A stretch of 64,000 bases of DNA from Mycobacterium sp. (lineage in GTDB: Bacteria; Actinomycetota; Actinomycetes; Mycobacteriales; Mycobacteriaceae): positions 1 to 64,000 of the forward strand of contig JAKFVT010000002.1 in assembly GCA_021732005.1 (NCBI GenBank), written 5' to 3'. A program made the position numbers and the translations under genes. Below are positions 37,001 to 45,668 of this stretch, in pieces. The notes under the pieces are model-generated. The model saw nothing but the letters and a program-made list of their open reading frames with translations, was not told the origin of the DNA and did no database searches. How positions within the stretch are numbered: the first letter of the stretch is position 1; every line of letters starts with the position of its first letter.

Positions 37001-39591
37001 ACCGTGCGGTGATCCTCGACGAGACCTGCGACCCGATCCTGCGGACCACCCTCAATGAGGACGATGCCACACTGGAATTCGCGTCGTTCACCGCGACAGC
37101 CGACGGTGAACCGAAGTGGGCCATCACCGCCACCGCCGAACTCAACGTGCTGCCACCGGTACCCAAGCCGTTGGCCGCGGCTGACAGCGCCGAACCGGTC
37201 GTCTCGATCAGCGGCGATGACTTCTACCGTCGCACCGAGTCCATCGGATTCGACTACGGCGACGCCTTCCGGACCGTCCGGAAGGTGACCGCGGGCGAGG
37301 ACTGGGCCGTCGCCGACATCGCGGTACCCGACTCGATCGCCGACGAGGTGCCGCGATTCCGCTTTCACCCGGCGCTGATCGACGGGGCGTTCCAGGCGCT
37401 GTTCGGCGCACCGTTCCTCGGTCAGGAAGAGAACGAGGATCCGTTCCTGCCGACCCGGATCCGGCATTGTGCCGTCTACGGCGCACCCGCGTCGGAAATG
37501 ACTGTTCACGTTCGCGTGGTGTCGGTGACCAAGTCGCACGTCGAGAGCGACATCACGATCACTGACCCGAGCGGTACGCCACTCGCGGTCATCACGGGAT
37601 TCGTCGTGCAGTCGTTGAGCGAGTCGTCGCGCATGTCGCCCGACCGTATCGACAAGGGCATCCTGCAGGTTCAGTGGCAACGCATGGAGGACCGGCCACC
37701 CGGCGAGGACGCCGGTATCGCCGAGCCGACGTCGTGGTTGCTCCTCGCCGACGACACCGGTGTGGCAGCGGCCATCGCCGAGGAGATGCGTCACCGGGGC
37801 CACCGTGTCCGCGTAGTCGGTCGCGATGGCCGAAATGGACTCGCTGAGAACGACTTCGGCGCATTGTTCGACGACGATCTCTACGGGATTATCGACTGCT
37901 GGCCGCTGGACATCACCGAATCCTGCTCCGTCGACGAAAAACAACAGCTCGGTGTGCTCACCGCGCTTCGGCTCGCGAAAGCGCTTGCCGGACAGGCCAC
38001 CCCCGACGGGGCCCGCTTGCATCTGGTCACCGCGAACGCCCAACCCGCACCGGGAACCGAACTCCACGGTGTCGACCAGGCCGCGGTGTGGGGTCTGGGT
38101 CGGGTCATCGGCCACCAAGAGTTGCCGGAGCACTGGGGCGGACTCATCGACATCGATGCCGCCGACGACCACGCCCAGACCGCGGCCCGCGTCTGCGAAC
38201 ACCTCCTCAACGGGGGGCCCGAAGACCAGATCGCCATCCGCGGCGAGGTGACCTACGTGCCGCGTCTGCGGCCGTGCGATCAGCTGACGCGGCCGTTTCC
38301 CACCAAACTCAGCCCGGACGCGACCTACGTCGTCACCGGTGGTGCAGGCGCGCTCGGCCGGGTGGTCGTCACGTATCTCGCGGAGCGGGGAGCGCGGCAT
38401 ATCGCGTTGTGGGGCCGCAGCGCCATCCCGCCGAGGGACAGCTGGCCCGGCCTCACCGAAGAGCATGCCCACTACGAGACCGTCAAGACGATCGCCGACA
38501 TCGAACGCCGCGGTGTGCACGTCACCACGGCGAGCATCGACGTTGCCGACCGTGAGCAGGTGGCGGCATGGTTGGGCGACCACGCCCGCGGCGGCGGACA
38601 GCCCGTGCGCGGAATCGTCCACGCCGCCGGATCGGTCAACGACCAACTGCTGGTGAACTTCAGCGAAGACGACTTCACCGCCGTGATGGCGCCCAAGGTG
38701 ACCGGCGCCCGGGTGCTGCACGACGCCCTGAAAGACCACCTGCTCGAGTTCTTCGTGATGTTCGGCTCCGCCGGATCGACGATCGCCTCGCCGGGGCAGG
38801 GCAACTATGCAGCAGCCAATGCCTTCCTCGACGCATTCGCGCACTATCGCCGGGCGCAGGGTTTGCCGGCACTCACGATCGGCTGGGGCCCCTGGTCGGT
38901 GGGGATGGTGGAAGAGCTGAACCTCGAAAAGCTCTACGCTGCACGGGGCATCGAACTCATCACCCCCGCGGTGGGCGCCCTGATCCTGGACCGGCTCATC
39001 AACCAACAACCGCCCGATGTCGTCGCCATCAGCGCCGACTGGGGCCGGGCCCGCCAAGCGGGTCTCGGCACCCGGCTGCCGATGATGTTCGCTGAACTCG
39101 GAACCTCCGAGACCGTGCCCGGCTCAGGCGAATCCGACGGTTCGGTACTCATGATGCTCGCGACGACTCCCGAAGCCGACCGCCCCGCTGTCATCGCCGA
39201 TCAGCTGCGGCAGATCGTTGCAACTGTCTTCGACTGCGCCATAGAGGATTTCGATCCCGACGACATGCTCGAGGATATCGGCCTGGATTCCATGATGGCG
39301 ATGGAGTTCCGAGTGCGGATCAACATGACCTTCTCGATCGACTTGCCGGTCCTCGAGATACTTCGCGGCGTGAGCGTGAATTCACTGGCCGACCGGGTGC
39401 TCGCGGAGTTGCACTTCATCCATGGTGACGTGGCCACGTCGGGCACCGAATCGGCACCGGCGACCGAGACACCCGACCTCGACGACGAGCTGGACCAACT
39501 GATGGCCGAGTTGTCCGACGCGGAACTGCAGGAACTTCTCGCGCAGTTGGAGAACGAGTCCGAATCGGATGCCGGAGGGGCCGTCTCGTGA
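34093..39591 (+). CDS. Type I polyketide synthase, KS-AT-DH-KR-ACP
   Basis: Single-module synthase of 1832 aa. KS: Cys185 in DTACSGS, His320 in EAHGTGT, His360 in NIGHLE. AT: Ser630 in GHSAGE, with YHTH where malonyl enzymes show HAFH and methylmalonyl enzymes YASH. DH: His933 in DHRVQGSVVVPGA and Asp1097 in HPALIDGAF. KR: GGAGALG near 1417 and Tyr1572 in GNYAAANAF. ACP: Ser1733 in GLDSMMAMEF. There is no enoylreductase and no thioesterase. An acidic helix (LSDAELQELLAQLENES) ends the protein. It would make a hydroxy- or enoyl-acyl product, possibly iteratively. The start overlaps nothing; the stop overlaps the next start (GTGA). Confidence 0.93.
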   Translation: MPTLSDHSGREPLAIIGIGCRLPGGSDSVDSLWNLLCSETDATCVVPESRWNADRYHDPNPAKVGKIVTRRGGFLSEIDQFDPQFFGISPREAHSLDPQQRLLLHVAWEALEDGGLPADSLAGGDVGVFIGGFTLDYQLLQNQGRTSRYRFKAHSATGMMMTMLANRLSHAFDFRGPSVTVDTACSGSLVAVHLAAQSIWNGECAVALAGGVNIMGGPNTAIAESKSGFLSPEGRSKAFSDSADGYARGEGGAIVVIKPLHRALDDGDDIYAQILGTAVSQDGHTDGITVPRQEAQEAAIRLALERAGVAANDIGYVEAHGTGTPVGDPIEMRALASALTADRPPADPLLIGSIKTNIGHLEAGAGIAGLIKGALVAKHGYIPANLHLNEPTRHVSLTELKIDVPATGRPFPADKRRLVGVNSFGFGGTNAHVVLAEPPATVAPTPESLAPQLPAVLPISARSEEALVAAADRLAGHLDANPDVTLSDLQYTLGLRRSHLNYRHVVIADSNDDARQQLRLLADGGPISGRTAGTAPKLAFVCTGMGPQWWRMCRGLLDVLPAFTDSILRSDRELAQYTGWSLVDELRRDETSSRMTETEVAQPANFAVQIALAEQLAQYGIRPHAVIGHSAGEVAAHHLAGLLTFEQAIEVVYHRSRLQQRTSGQGRMLAVGTDADSLMRVMNPQLQAEFGKRISIAAINSPSAVTVAGDADVLAVLAPQLDELGIFNRYLTGKVPYHTHFMDAIKDDLLGALDGMSSKDTTIPLYSTVTGERLDGYQAGAAYWWQNTRTTVLFEPGIRRMVEDGYTHFVELGPHPALSASILETAGQQKVSVTAVQRRDQDDVRSLLNCVGTLHCNGHDVAWGALQHREGARPVKLPSYPWQTKRFWNETREATEALFYKPVHPLLGQRISALHPTWEAELSTVFNPFIADHRVQGSVVVPGAVYVEMGMAVANAVYGSDFSVDNLVLHRAVILDETCDPILRTTLNEDDATLEFASFTATADGEPKWAITATAELNVLPPVPKPLAAADSAEPVVSISGDDFYRRTESIGFDYGDAFRTVRKVTAGEDWAVADIAVPDSIADEVPRFRFHPALIDGAFQALFGAPFLGQEENEDPFLPTRIRHCAVYGAPASEMTVHVRVVSVTKSHVESDITITDPSGTPLAVITGFVVQSLSESSRMSPDRIDKGILQVQWQRMEDRPPGEDAGIAEPTSWLLLADDTGVAAAIAEEMRHRGHRVRVVGRDGRNGLAENDFGALFDDDLYGIIDCWPLDITESCSVDEKQQLGVLTALRLAKALAGQATPDGARLHLVTANAQPAPGTELHGVDQAAVWGLGRVIGHQELPEHWGGLIDIDAADDHAQTAARVCEHLLNGGPEDQIAIRGEVTYVPRLRPCDQLTRPFPTKLSPDATYVVTGGAGALGRVVVTYLAERGARHIALWGRSAIPPRDSWPGLTEEHAHYETVKTIADIERRGVHVTTASIDVADREQVAAWLGDHARGGGQPVRGIVHAAGSVNDQLLVNFSEDDFTAVMAPKVTGARVLHDALKDHLLEFFVMFGSAGSTIASPGQGNYAAANAFLDAFAHYRRAQGLPALTIGWGPWSVGMVEELNLEKLYAARGIELITPAVGALILDRLINQQPPDVVAISADWGRARQAGLGTRLPMMFAELGTSETVPGSGESDGSVLMMLATTPEADRPAVIADQLRQIVATVFDCAIEDFDPDDMLEDIGLDSMMAMEFRVRINMTFSIDLPVLEILRGVSVNSLADRVLAELHFIHGDVATSGTESAPATETPDLDDELDQLMAELSDAELQELLAQLENESESDAGGAVS

Positions 39592-40436
39592 CGGCCGCAC
39601 CGGCGGTTCAGGTCGAGGGACTGTCCAAGTCCTATGGGCGTCTACAGGCAGTTCGCGATCTCGATCTCGAGGTCGGCTACGGCGAGATCTTCGCGATCCT
39701 CGGGCCCAACGGAGCGGGCAAGTCCACGACCATCGAGATATTGGAAGGGCACCGCAAACGCGACTCGGGGCGGGTTCAGGTCCTCGGTGAAGATCCCGCG
39801 GATGCCGGGCGCAGCTGGCGTGCCAGAATCGGCATCGTCTTGCAGGAGACCAGCGACTTCGGGGTTCTCACGGTGCTGGAAACCGTGCGGATGTTCGCGA
39901 AATGTTATGGCGAGGGCCGGGCCCGGATTCCCGAAGAACTGCTCGAGCTTGTCGGCTTGGCGCCCAGTGCCGGCTCGCGGGTCCGGACACTGTCGGGAGG
40001 GCAGCGTCGCCGCCTCGACGTCGCACTGGGCATCATCGCCCAGCCAGAACTTCTCTTCCTCGACGAGCCGACCACTGGATTCGATCCGGAAGCACGGCGA
40101 CAGTTCTGGGACCTCATCAGGCTTCTGGCGAGCGACGGCACGACCATCCTTCTGACGACCCACTACCTGGAAGAGGCTGCCGCACTGGCGGATCGAGTCG
40201 CCGTGGTGGCCGGCGGCCGAGTGGCGGCCGTCGATTCCCCGGCGCGGCTGACCGCGCACGTCGACGCGGCGGCGACGGTGCAGTGGATGGACGGTGACAA
40301 GCTGCGCGTGGAGCACACCGACCACCCGACCGAGTTCATCAGGCAACAGTCCGCCGACGGCACCGAACTGGCTCAGCTCACCGTCACCAGGCCCACCCTC
40401 GAGGACGCCTACCTGCAACTGATCGGGATGGCGTGA
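39588..40436 (+). CDS. ABC exporter ATP-binding protein (DrrA-like)
   Basis: Cytoplasmic ATPase of 282 aa: Walker A GPNGAGKST, signature LSGGQRRRLDVALG, Walker B LLFLDEPTTGFDPEA, and switch His in TTHYLEEA. The C-terminal extension matches the DrrA/multidrug exporter group. GTG 39588 overlaps the PKS stop and GGAGGGG sits upstream. Together with the next gene it likely exports the cluster product. Confidence 0.93.
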   Translation: MTAAPAVQVEGLSKSYGRLQAVRDLDLEVGYGEIFAILGPNGAGKSTTIEILEGHRKRDSGRVQVLGEDPADAGRSWRARIGIVLQETSDFGVLTVLETVRMFAKCYGEGRARIPEELLELVGLAPSAGSRVRTLSGGQRRRLDVALGIIAQPELLFLDEPTTGFDPEARRQFWDLIRLLASDGTTILLTTHYLEEAAALADRVAVVAGGRVAAVDSPARLTAHVDAAATVQWMDGDKLRVEHTDHPTEFIRQQSADGTELAQLTVTRPTLEDAYLQLIGMA

Positions 40437-41296
40437 TGGCGGTCGACTCAACCCCGCTCAACGGGGCGCAGCCGCGGCATCGCAGCGCCGCACCGGGAGC
40501 CGCCCTGCCCTCGGCGGTGCGAATCGGGTTCTCGCGAGTCATCCCCGAGCTGAAGATGTTTTACCGACGCCCTGAGCAAGTGGTCCTGACGTTCTCGATG
40601 CCGGCGATCATCTGCGTACTGCTGGGGTCCATCTTCTCCGCGAAGATCCCTGGCACGCAGACCAGTACCGGCGCGGTGATCGCCGCCAGCATGCTGGCCT
40701 ACGGCATCCTGTCCACATCGTTCATCAACCTCGGCATCGGTATCGCGGCCGACCGGGAAACCGGCGCGCTTCGGCGGCTGCGCGGGACGCCGGCCACCGC
40801 ATCGTCGTACTTCATCGGCAAGATCATGTTGGTTGCCATCGCCAGCCTCGCCGAGGCGGTCGTGCTCGTGGTGTTGGGGGTGGTGGCCTTTCAGCTTCAA
40901 CTGCCCGCCGACGTGTACGCATGGTTCACGCTGGCCTGGGTGTTCGTCTTGGGCATCATCAGCTGCTCGCTGCTCGGCATCCTGGTGAGCAACTTCGCCG
41001 GCAACGCCGTCTCCGCCGCGGTCATGACGAACGGGCCGGCCGTCGGTCTGCAGTTCGTGTCCGGCACCTACGTGCCACTGATGGCGTTGCCCACCTGGAT
41101 GTTGATCGTCGGGTCCATCTTCCCGGTCAAGTGGATGGCGCAGGGCTTCCGCTCGGTGCTTCTGCCCGCGCAGATGGTTGCCTTCGAGCCGGCCGGCAGC
41201 TGGGAGCACGGGCGCATCTTCCTGGTGCTGGCCGCGTGGAGCATCGGAGGTCTGATGGCCTGCCTGTACATCTTCCGATGGTCGGACAAGCGCTGA
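40436..41296 (+). CDS. ABC-2 type exporter permease (DrrB-like)
   Basis: Membrane subunit of about 286 aa with six helices in the ABC2 pattern: VVLTFSMPAIICVLLGSIF, ADRETGALRRLRGTPAT, ALPTWMLIVGSIFPVKWM and LVLAAWSIGGLMACLYIF. ATG 40436 shares a base with the stop of the ATPase gene (TGATG); GTG 40433 is possible. The tight coupling indicates a DrrAB-like pump. Confidence 0.9.
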   Translation: MAVDSTPLNGAQPRHRSAAPGAALPSAVRIGFSRVIPELKMFYRRPEQVVLTFSMPAIICVLLGSIFSAKIPGTQTSTGAVIAASMLAYGILSTSFINLGIGIAADRETGALRRLRGTPATASSYFIGKIMLVAIASLAEAVVLVVLGVVAFQLQLPADVYAWFTLAWVFVLGIISCSLLGILVSNFAGNAVSAAVMTNGPAVGLQFVSGTYVPLMALPTWMLIVGSIFPVKWMAQGFRSVLLPAQMVAFEPAGSWEHGRIFLVLAAWSIGGLMACLYIFRWSDKR

Positions 41297-41301
41297 CACC
41301 C

Positions 41302-42648
41302 ATGCCGTCCCTGCTGAACATCGCCTACCACTTCTTCCTGCAGATCGCCGTCATCCTGCTGACCTACCGGCTGCTGTGGCCGCTGTTCCGCAGGCTGGCC
41401 CAGGTGCAGGTCGTCGCCATCATGGTCGCCGGCTTCCTGCTCGGGCCTTCGGTTTTGGGCTGGATCTGGCCCGCCGCACAGCAGTGGCTCTTTCCTGCCA
41501 AGCTGGCGATCGGCGCCGAGACCATCGTGCACCCCAACCTCACGGTCATCTATGTCGTCGGCCAGCTCGGCCTCGTCCTGTACATGTTCCTCGTGGGGGC
41601 CTCGTTCCAGCTGAGCATCCTGGGTGCCCACTCCCGGCAGGCAGGCGCCACCGCCGCCACCGGCATCGGGGTACCCCTGATCCTCGGTGGCCTCCTGGGC
41701 TGGGTGATGGTGAGCCTCGGCGGTTACTTCACCGACAAGGTGGCGCACTGGCAGGGCGGCCTTTTCGTGGCGGCTGCGGTGGCCATCACCGCCTTCCCGA
41801 TGCTGGCGTGGATCGTCTACGACTCCGGACTACTCGAGACCCGGCTGGGGACGATGGCGTTGTCCTGCGCCGCAATCGACGACGCCTGCTCCTGGATACT
41901 GCTGGCGACCGTGGTCGCGACAGCGAAAGGCCATGTGTCCGGCGCGATTCTGGCCATCGGGGGCGGAATCGCCTACCTGCTGTTGATGATCTACGTCGGC
42001 CGGCCACTGCTGCGTCGGCTGGAGACCTGGACACCTCCACGTGCCGACGTCGAACGCACCGGCGGGCTACCGATCGCGCATACGAGCATCGTGCTCCTCG
42101 TCGTACTCACCGCGAGCTGGTTCACCGATCTGGTCGGAATCTATTCCGTCTTCGGTGCTTTCGTGGCGGGCGTGGTGATGCCCCGCGGCGCGTTTCTGGA
42201 TGCGATCCGCGAGCGGTTCGAGCCGCTGGTGGCCTACCTGCTGCTTCCGGCGTTCTTCATCTATTCGGGCCTCAACACTCAACTGACGCTGATCTTCGAC
42301 TCGTCGACGCTGCTGATGGCGGGCATCGTCCTGGTCGTGTCGTTCGCCGCGAAGTTCGGTGCCGTCGGTCTGGCCGCGCGCTGGCAGGGCATGAGCTGGT
42401 ACGAGGCGGGCTCCATGGGAGCACTGGCCAACGCTCGCGGTTTGATGGAGCTCATCCTGCTGAACATCGGTCTGGAGGCGGGACTGATCTCCGGCAAGCT
42501 CTACACGATTCTGGCGGTCATGACGATCATCACCACGTTCGTCGCGACACCGTTGCAGCGGCTGTTCGGACGCCGCCTGGCCAGGTCCGGCGCGAAATTC
42601 GGCCCGCAGGGGGAGGAACCCTGCGGTGCGGAGTCCGCCGCCGCGTGA
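41302..42648 (+). CDS. CPA2-family cation/proton antiporter
   Basis: Integral membrane protein of 448 aa with about 12-13 helices. AITAFPMLAWIVYDSGLL and SCAAIDDACSWILLA carry the Asp pair of CPA2 antiporters (NapA/KefB type). There is no KTN or TrkA domain. It follows the exporter genes by five bases on the same strand, so it is part of the transcript; a role in self-resistance, pH balance or export of a cationic product is inferred. The 82 bases after it hold no feature. Confidence 0.9.
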   Translation: MPSLLNIAYHFFLQIAVILLTYRLLWPLFRRLAQVQVVAIMVAGFLLGPSVLGWIWPAAQQWLFPAKLAIGAETIVHPNLTVIYVVGQLGLVLYMFLVGASFQLSILGAHSRQAGATAATGIGVPLILGGLLGWVMVSLGGYFTDKVAHWQGGLFVAAAVAITAFPMLAWIVYDSGLLETRLGTMALSCAAIDDACSWILLATVVATAKGHVSGAILAIGGGIAYLLLMIYVGRPLLRRLETWTPPRADVERTGGLPIAHTSIVLLVVLTASWFTDLVGIYSVFGAFVAGVVMPRGAFLDAIRERFEPLVAYLLLPAFFIYSGLNTQLTLIFDSSTLLMAGIVLVVSFAAKFGAVGLAARWQGMSWYEAGSMGALANARGLMELILLNIGLEAGLISGKLYTILAVMTIITTFVATPLQRLFGRRLARSGAKFGPQGEEPCGAESAAA

Positions 42649-42730
42649 TCTGGACTCTCAGCCGCGAGAAGTTCAGCCATGAAGGGGTCTGCTCAGCGCT
42701 CACGTCGTGTGTCACCATTCCTGCCGCACG

Positions 42731-43177
42731 CTACTGACGATCGGCTAGGCGACTATCGCCGACGGACAACCGCCCGAGCGCTCGCAGGAAGACTCTCCGT
42801 TCGTCGGCGCTGAGTTCGCCCAGCCAATGTTCCTCGCCGCGCTGGATTTCGTCCTGTACCGCATTCTTCAGAGCACGGCCGGCCTCGGTGATCGCGAGAA
42901 GTCGAACCCGGCGGTCGTCGGGATCAGGGGTGCGCTCGATCAGCCCGCGCTCCTGGAGTTCATCGAGATCGCGGATGATGCGTGTCTTGTCGGCGCCGAT
43001 CGCCGCCGCTAGCGCCGCCTGTGTCCGCATCGACGAGCCGTCGAGTGCCACCAGCACCACGTATCCCCACATCGAGATGTCGTGCGCAGCTAGCACCGGC
43101 TCTTCTGCTGCGATCAACTCGCGAAGTAGCGGAGCGAGCATCGCCGCGAGATCGGGGCGCCGGGATCTGTTCGCCAC
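42731..43177 (-). CDS. MarR-family transcriptional regulator
   Basis: Winged-helix regulator of 148 aa: RTQAALAAAIGADKTRIIRD is the recognition region and ERTPDPDDRRVRLLAIT the wing. GTG 43177. It is divergent from the TIGR03086 gene and an imperfect palindrome lies between them, the standard layout for a MarR repressor and its target. Confidence 0.88.
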   Translation of the reverse strand: MANRSRRPDLAAMLAPLLRELIAAEEPVLAAHDISMWGYVVLVALDGSSMRTQAALAAAIGADKTRIIRDLDELQERGLIERTPDPDDRRVRLLAITEAGRALKNAVQDEIQRGEEHWLGELSADERRVFLRALGRLSVGDSRLADRQ

Positions 43178-43199
43178 CGAGCCATCATAGGCATTGCAC

Positions 43200-43223
43200 T
43201 ATCGTAAGCAGACGCCTACGGTA
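43200..43223 (+). promoter_or_regulatory. Operator candidate between marR-like gene and TIGR03086 gene
   Basis: TATCGTAAGC (43200..43209) and GCCTACGGTA (43214..43223) form an inverted repeat with 8 of 10 matches. It lies 22 bases from the regulator start and 5 bases before the ATG of the target gene, which leaves no room for a ribosome-binding site, so that transcript may be leaderless or start inside the repeat. Confidence 0.5.
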
Positions 43224-43228
43224 GGCAA

Positions 43229-43894
43229 ATGGTTACTAATGAACATCGCATCGCCATCCTTCGGTCGATCGCGGTCGTGGACACCGTTCAGCCTGCCGAC
43301 CTCGACCGGCCGACACCGTGTGTGGGCTGGGAGCTGGCCGACCTGCTGGCGCACATATCCGTTCAGCACCGCGGATTTGCCGCGGCCGCACGAGGCCACG
43401 GCGCCGATCTCGACTACTGGCGGGTCGAGTCCGCCGTCGATGAGGTGCGCCGCGATCCTGCCGGCACCTACGCCGAGGCGGCGCACGGTGTCCTCGACGC
43501 ATTCTCGGTAGACGGGGTCGACGAGGCGCGGTTCACGTTGCCGGAATTCGGCGACAACGCAATCTTTCCCGGCTCGGTGGCTATGGGTTTCCATTTCGTG
43601 GACTACGTCGTCCACGGCTGGGATGTCGCCGCGTCGCTCGGGATGGACTATGAACTGCCGGCCGACGTCCTCGCTGCTGCAATGCCCTTGGTGCTGGCAG
43701 TACCGGCCGGCGAGGTTCGTCTGCTTGACGCTGCCCCGTTCGGCCCCGCAATCGAACCGGTCGACGGCGCCGGCGACTTGGATCGCATACTGCGCCATCT
43801 TGGCCGCAGGCCTCACTTCAAAAGCCGCGAAGCCTCCGCAGCCAGGTACCCAGAAGCGAGTGCCGTAGCGGCCACGTCACGACCGACTCGATGA
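43229..43894 (+). CDS. TIGR03086/maleylpyruvate isomerase-like (DinB fold) protein
   Basis: Protein of 221 aa. DLDRPTPCVGWELADLLAHI and MGFHFVDYVVHGWDVAASLG hold the His residues of the MDMPI N-terminal domain, a DinB-type four-helix bundle that binds metal and in some members uses mycothiol. The likely activity is a mycothiol-dependent transfer or isomerisation; the substrate is unknown. The 3' end overlaps the convergent phospholipase D gene by 77 bases. Confidence 0.82.
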   Translation: MVTNEHRIAILRSIAVVDTVQPADLDRPTPCVGWELADLLAHISVQHRGFAAAARGHGADLDYWRVESAVDEVRRDPAGTYAEAAHGVLDAFSVDGVDEARFTLPEFGDNAIFPGSVAMGFHFVDYVVHGWDVAASLGMDYELPADVLAAAMPLVLAVPAGEVRLLDAAPFGPAIEPVDGAGDLDRILRHLGRRPHFKSREASAARYPEASAVAATSRPTR

Positions 43895-45347
43895 GCCTCA
43901 GGGCACTCTCCGGAAGGGACTGCGGCACTGTGACGGGATCCATGAGGTCGTTCTCCGCAAAGGGACTCGCGTCTGCGGCCACCATCGAGTCGGTGAGCGC
44001 CCGAAGTGACCGCCCGGTGCCTCGCAGCGCCTCGACAGTCGCCAAAAAGGAACTGCGGCGGGCCATCTCGTCGCCGAAAGTATCGACCGACACGCCGAGA
44101 TGCTCGGCTATGAGCGTGTTTCGCACGCGGAGGATCTCTTCAGCTACCGGCCCGGAGTTCCCACGCGTGGGCAGGGATTCGATAGCGACATCGCATTCGC
44201 TGTCGAACCCCAGCGATCTGTTGTTGAAGTTGGACGAGCCGATACGAAGCAACCGACCATCGATCACGAGGACCTTGGAGTGCACGTAGACCGACACCCC
44301 CTGACCTGCCACCGGCCAGTACACACCTAGCCGACCGTGCTCGTCCGCCTTTTTGAGCATCCGGAAGAGTCGTTCACGGGCACTGTCCATTGATTCTTGT
44401 TCCAACCGGCTTTCTGAGCTGCGCGGGAGAATCATCACGACTTCGGGGCCGTCGGGCTCACGCAGTCGGGCTGCGATCGCTCCGGCGATACTGCGCGACG
44501 CGAAGTACTGGTTCTCCAGGTAGATGACATCGCGTGCGGCGGCGATGGCCGCGAGATCGAGCGCCTCGACTTCCCGGACTTCGCTGCGGCCCGGCAGCCT
44601 GGGAAGCGTGCGTGCCACCGCAACCTCCACGCTGCGCAGCCCGGGGCTGAGCCCCTCGGGCCAGGCCTGCGTCGATGACTCCACTGGCGGCAATGCCTGC
44701 CCGGTCGCCGCCTCCCACCGGTCCCGGGCCTGTTCGGCAAGTACACCCGCTGCAGCGCCGTCCACCGCGGCCATTACCTCGTGGCGGGGGCCGTAGGCGC
44801 CGCCGAGGCCGGTCCGGCGGCGGTCGGCGGGGAGGTGCTCGGAGGTATCCCACCGCCCCAGCGTCAGATCCAGGCCGCCGCAGAACGCCACGGCATCGTC
44901 GATGACCACGATCTTCTGATGGTGCACCGCGCCGGTGGGATGCGCGCCATCGACGGCGAAATGCAAACGCGCCGAAGTAAATTGGTTGAGCACACTGACC
45001 GGGGTGACGCCGAACCAGAACCCGTCGAACGCGGGCAGGAGGCGAAGGTTGGACTTCAGCAGATACACGTTGAGTCCGCGACGCCGCCCCAGTACCCAAT
45101 GCAGGAACGGGCCGAGGTGGTTGGGCCCGGGCAGGTTCTTCTCGCCGCGTTCGAAGGCGGTTCGGTAATCAAGGTCCCAGCCGACGACGACGATGCGGTG
45201 TCGGGCGCGCAACATGGCGTCCTTCAGGTGCCGCAGGTAGTCCGCGCCGTCGATGATGGCGGCAAAGCGATCGGCTTCTCCCGACCGCCAACACGTGTCG
45301 CCGGGCACCAGCAGCGACTTCTCACCTGCCGATTCGTCGGTGCCCAC
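43818..45347 (-). CDS. Phospholipase D-family protein
   Basis: Protein of 509 aa with two HKD motifs: HHQKIVVIDDAVAFCGGLD and HSKVLVIDGRLLRIGSSNF. IYLENQYFASRSI lies between them. This is the pattern of phospholipase D/cardiolipin synthase enzymes, with a phosphatidyl-transferring reaction through a phosphohistidine. There is no N-terminal membrane segment of the cardiolipin synthase type, so a soluble phospholipase is more likely. GTG 45347 has AGGAG eight bases upstream; the frame opens at 45389. Confidence 0.9.
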   Translation of the reverse strand: MGTDESAGEKSLLVPGDTCWRSGEADRFAAIIDGADYLRHLKDAMLRARHRIVVVGWDLDYRTAFERGEKNLPGPNHLGPFLHWVLGRRRGLNVYLLKSNLRLLPAFDGFWFGVTPVSVLNQFTSARLHFAVDGAHPTGAVHHQKIVVIDDAVAFCGGLDLTLGRWDTSEHLPADRRRTGLGGAYGPRHEVMAAVDGAAAGVLAEQARDRWEAATGQALPPVESSTQAWPEGLSPGLRSVEVAVARTLPRLPGRSEVREVEALDLAAIAAARDVIYLENQYFASRSIAGAIAARLREPDGPEVVMILPRSSESRLEQESMDSARERLFRMLKKADEHGRLGVYWPVAGQGVSVYVHSKVLVIDGRLLRIGSSNFNNRSLGFDSECDVAIESLPTRGNSGPVAEEILRVRNTLIAEHLGVSVDTFGDEMARRSSFLATVEALRGTGRSLRALTDSMVAADASPFAENDLMDPVTVPQSLPESALRLIESVVTWPLRHSLLGTWLRRLRGF

Positions 45348-45609
45348 GGACGTTCTCCTGTTCGGGGATGCGCGGCGACTCCAGCGCACATCTCGTGCAA
45401 TCTTCCCTCATACCCACTCCGTCGGGCTGGCCCGTAAGAAACCTGTCATGGTGCGATGGCCGATGGTGATGGGCGTCTCCAGATCTCGTGTCGCCCCTCG
45501 TCGTCACGGCGAATCCGGCCACGGCGCAGAGCGTTTCGGCGGGCCGACGTGGGTGACCTTGGAACACCAATCGGCTAAACTGGCTGCCGCGACCCCGATT
45601 TCGGGTGTT

Positions 45610-45651
45610 GGCGGACGAGGGAGCAGTACCCGCCTAGGACAAGACTGACTC
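45610..45651 (+). ncRNA. Guanidine-III riboswitch (ykkC-III)
   Basis: GGCGG (45610..45614) pairs with CCGCC (45630..45634), and GAG-CAGT (45621..45627) pairs with ACTG-A-CTC (45644..45651), giving the compact pseudoknot of the class. The conserved cores CGGACGAGG, TACCCG and AGGACAAGAC are all present. The motif runs into the AGGAGGAG ribosome-binding site (45654..45661), so ligand binding should control translation of the downstream exporter. Guanidine-III aptamers are known upstream of SMR exporter genes in actinobacteria. Confidence 0.92.
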
Positions 45652-45668
45652 GCAGGAGGAGTCTCGTC

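Noticed and set aside
37620..38320. Enoylreductase domain in the PKS
   Set aside because: The stretch between DH and KR has the pattern of a structural KR half and lacks the ER nucleotide-binding motif.
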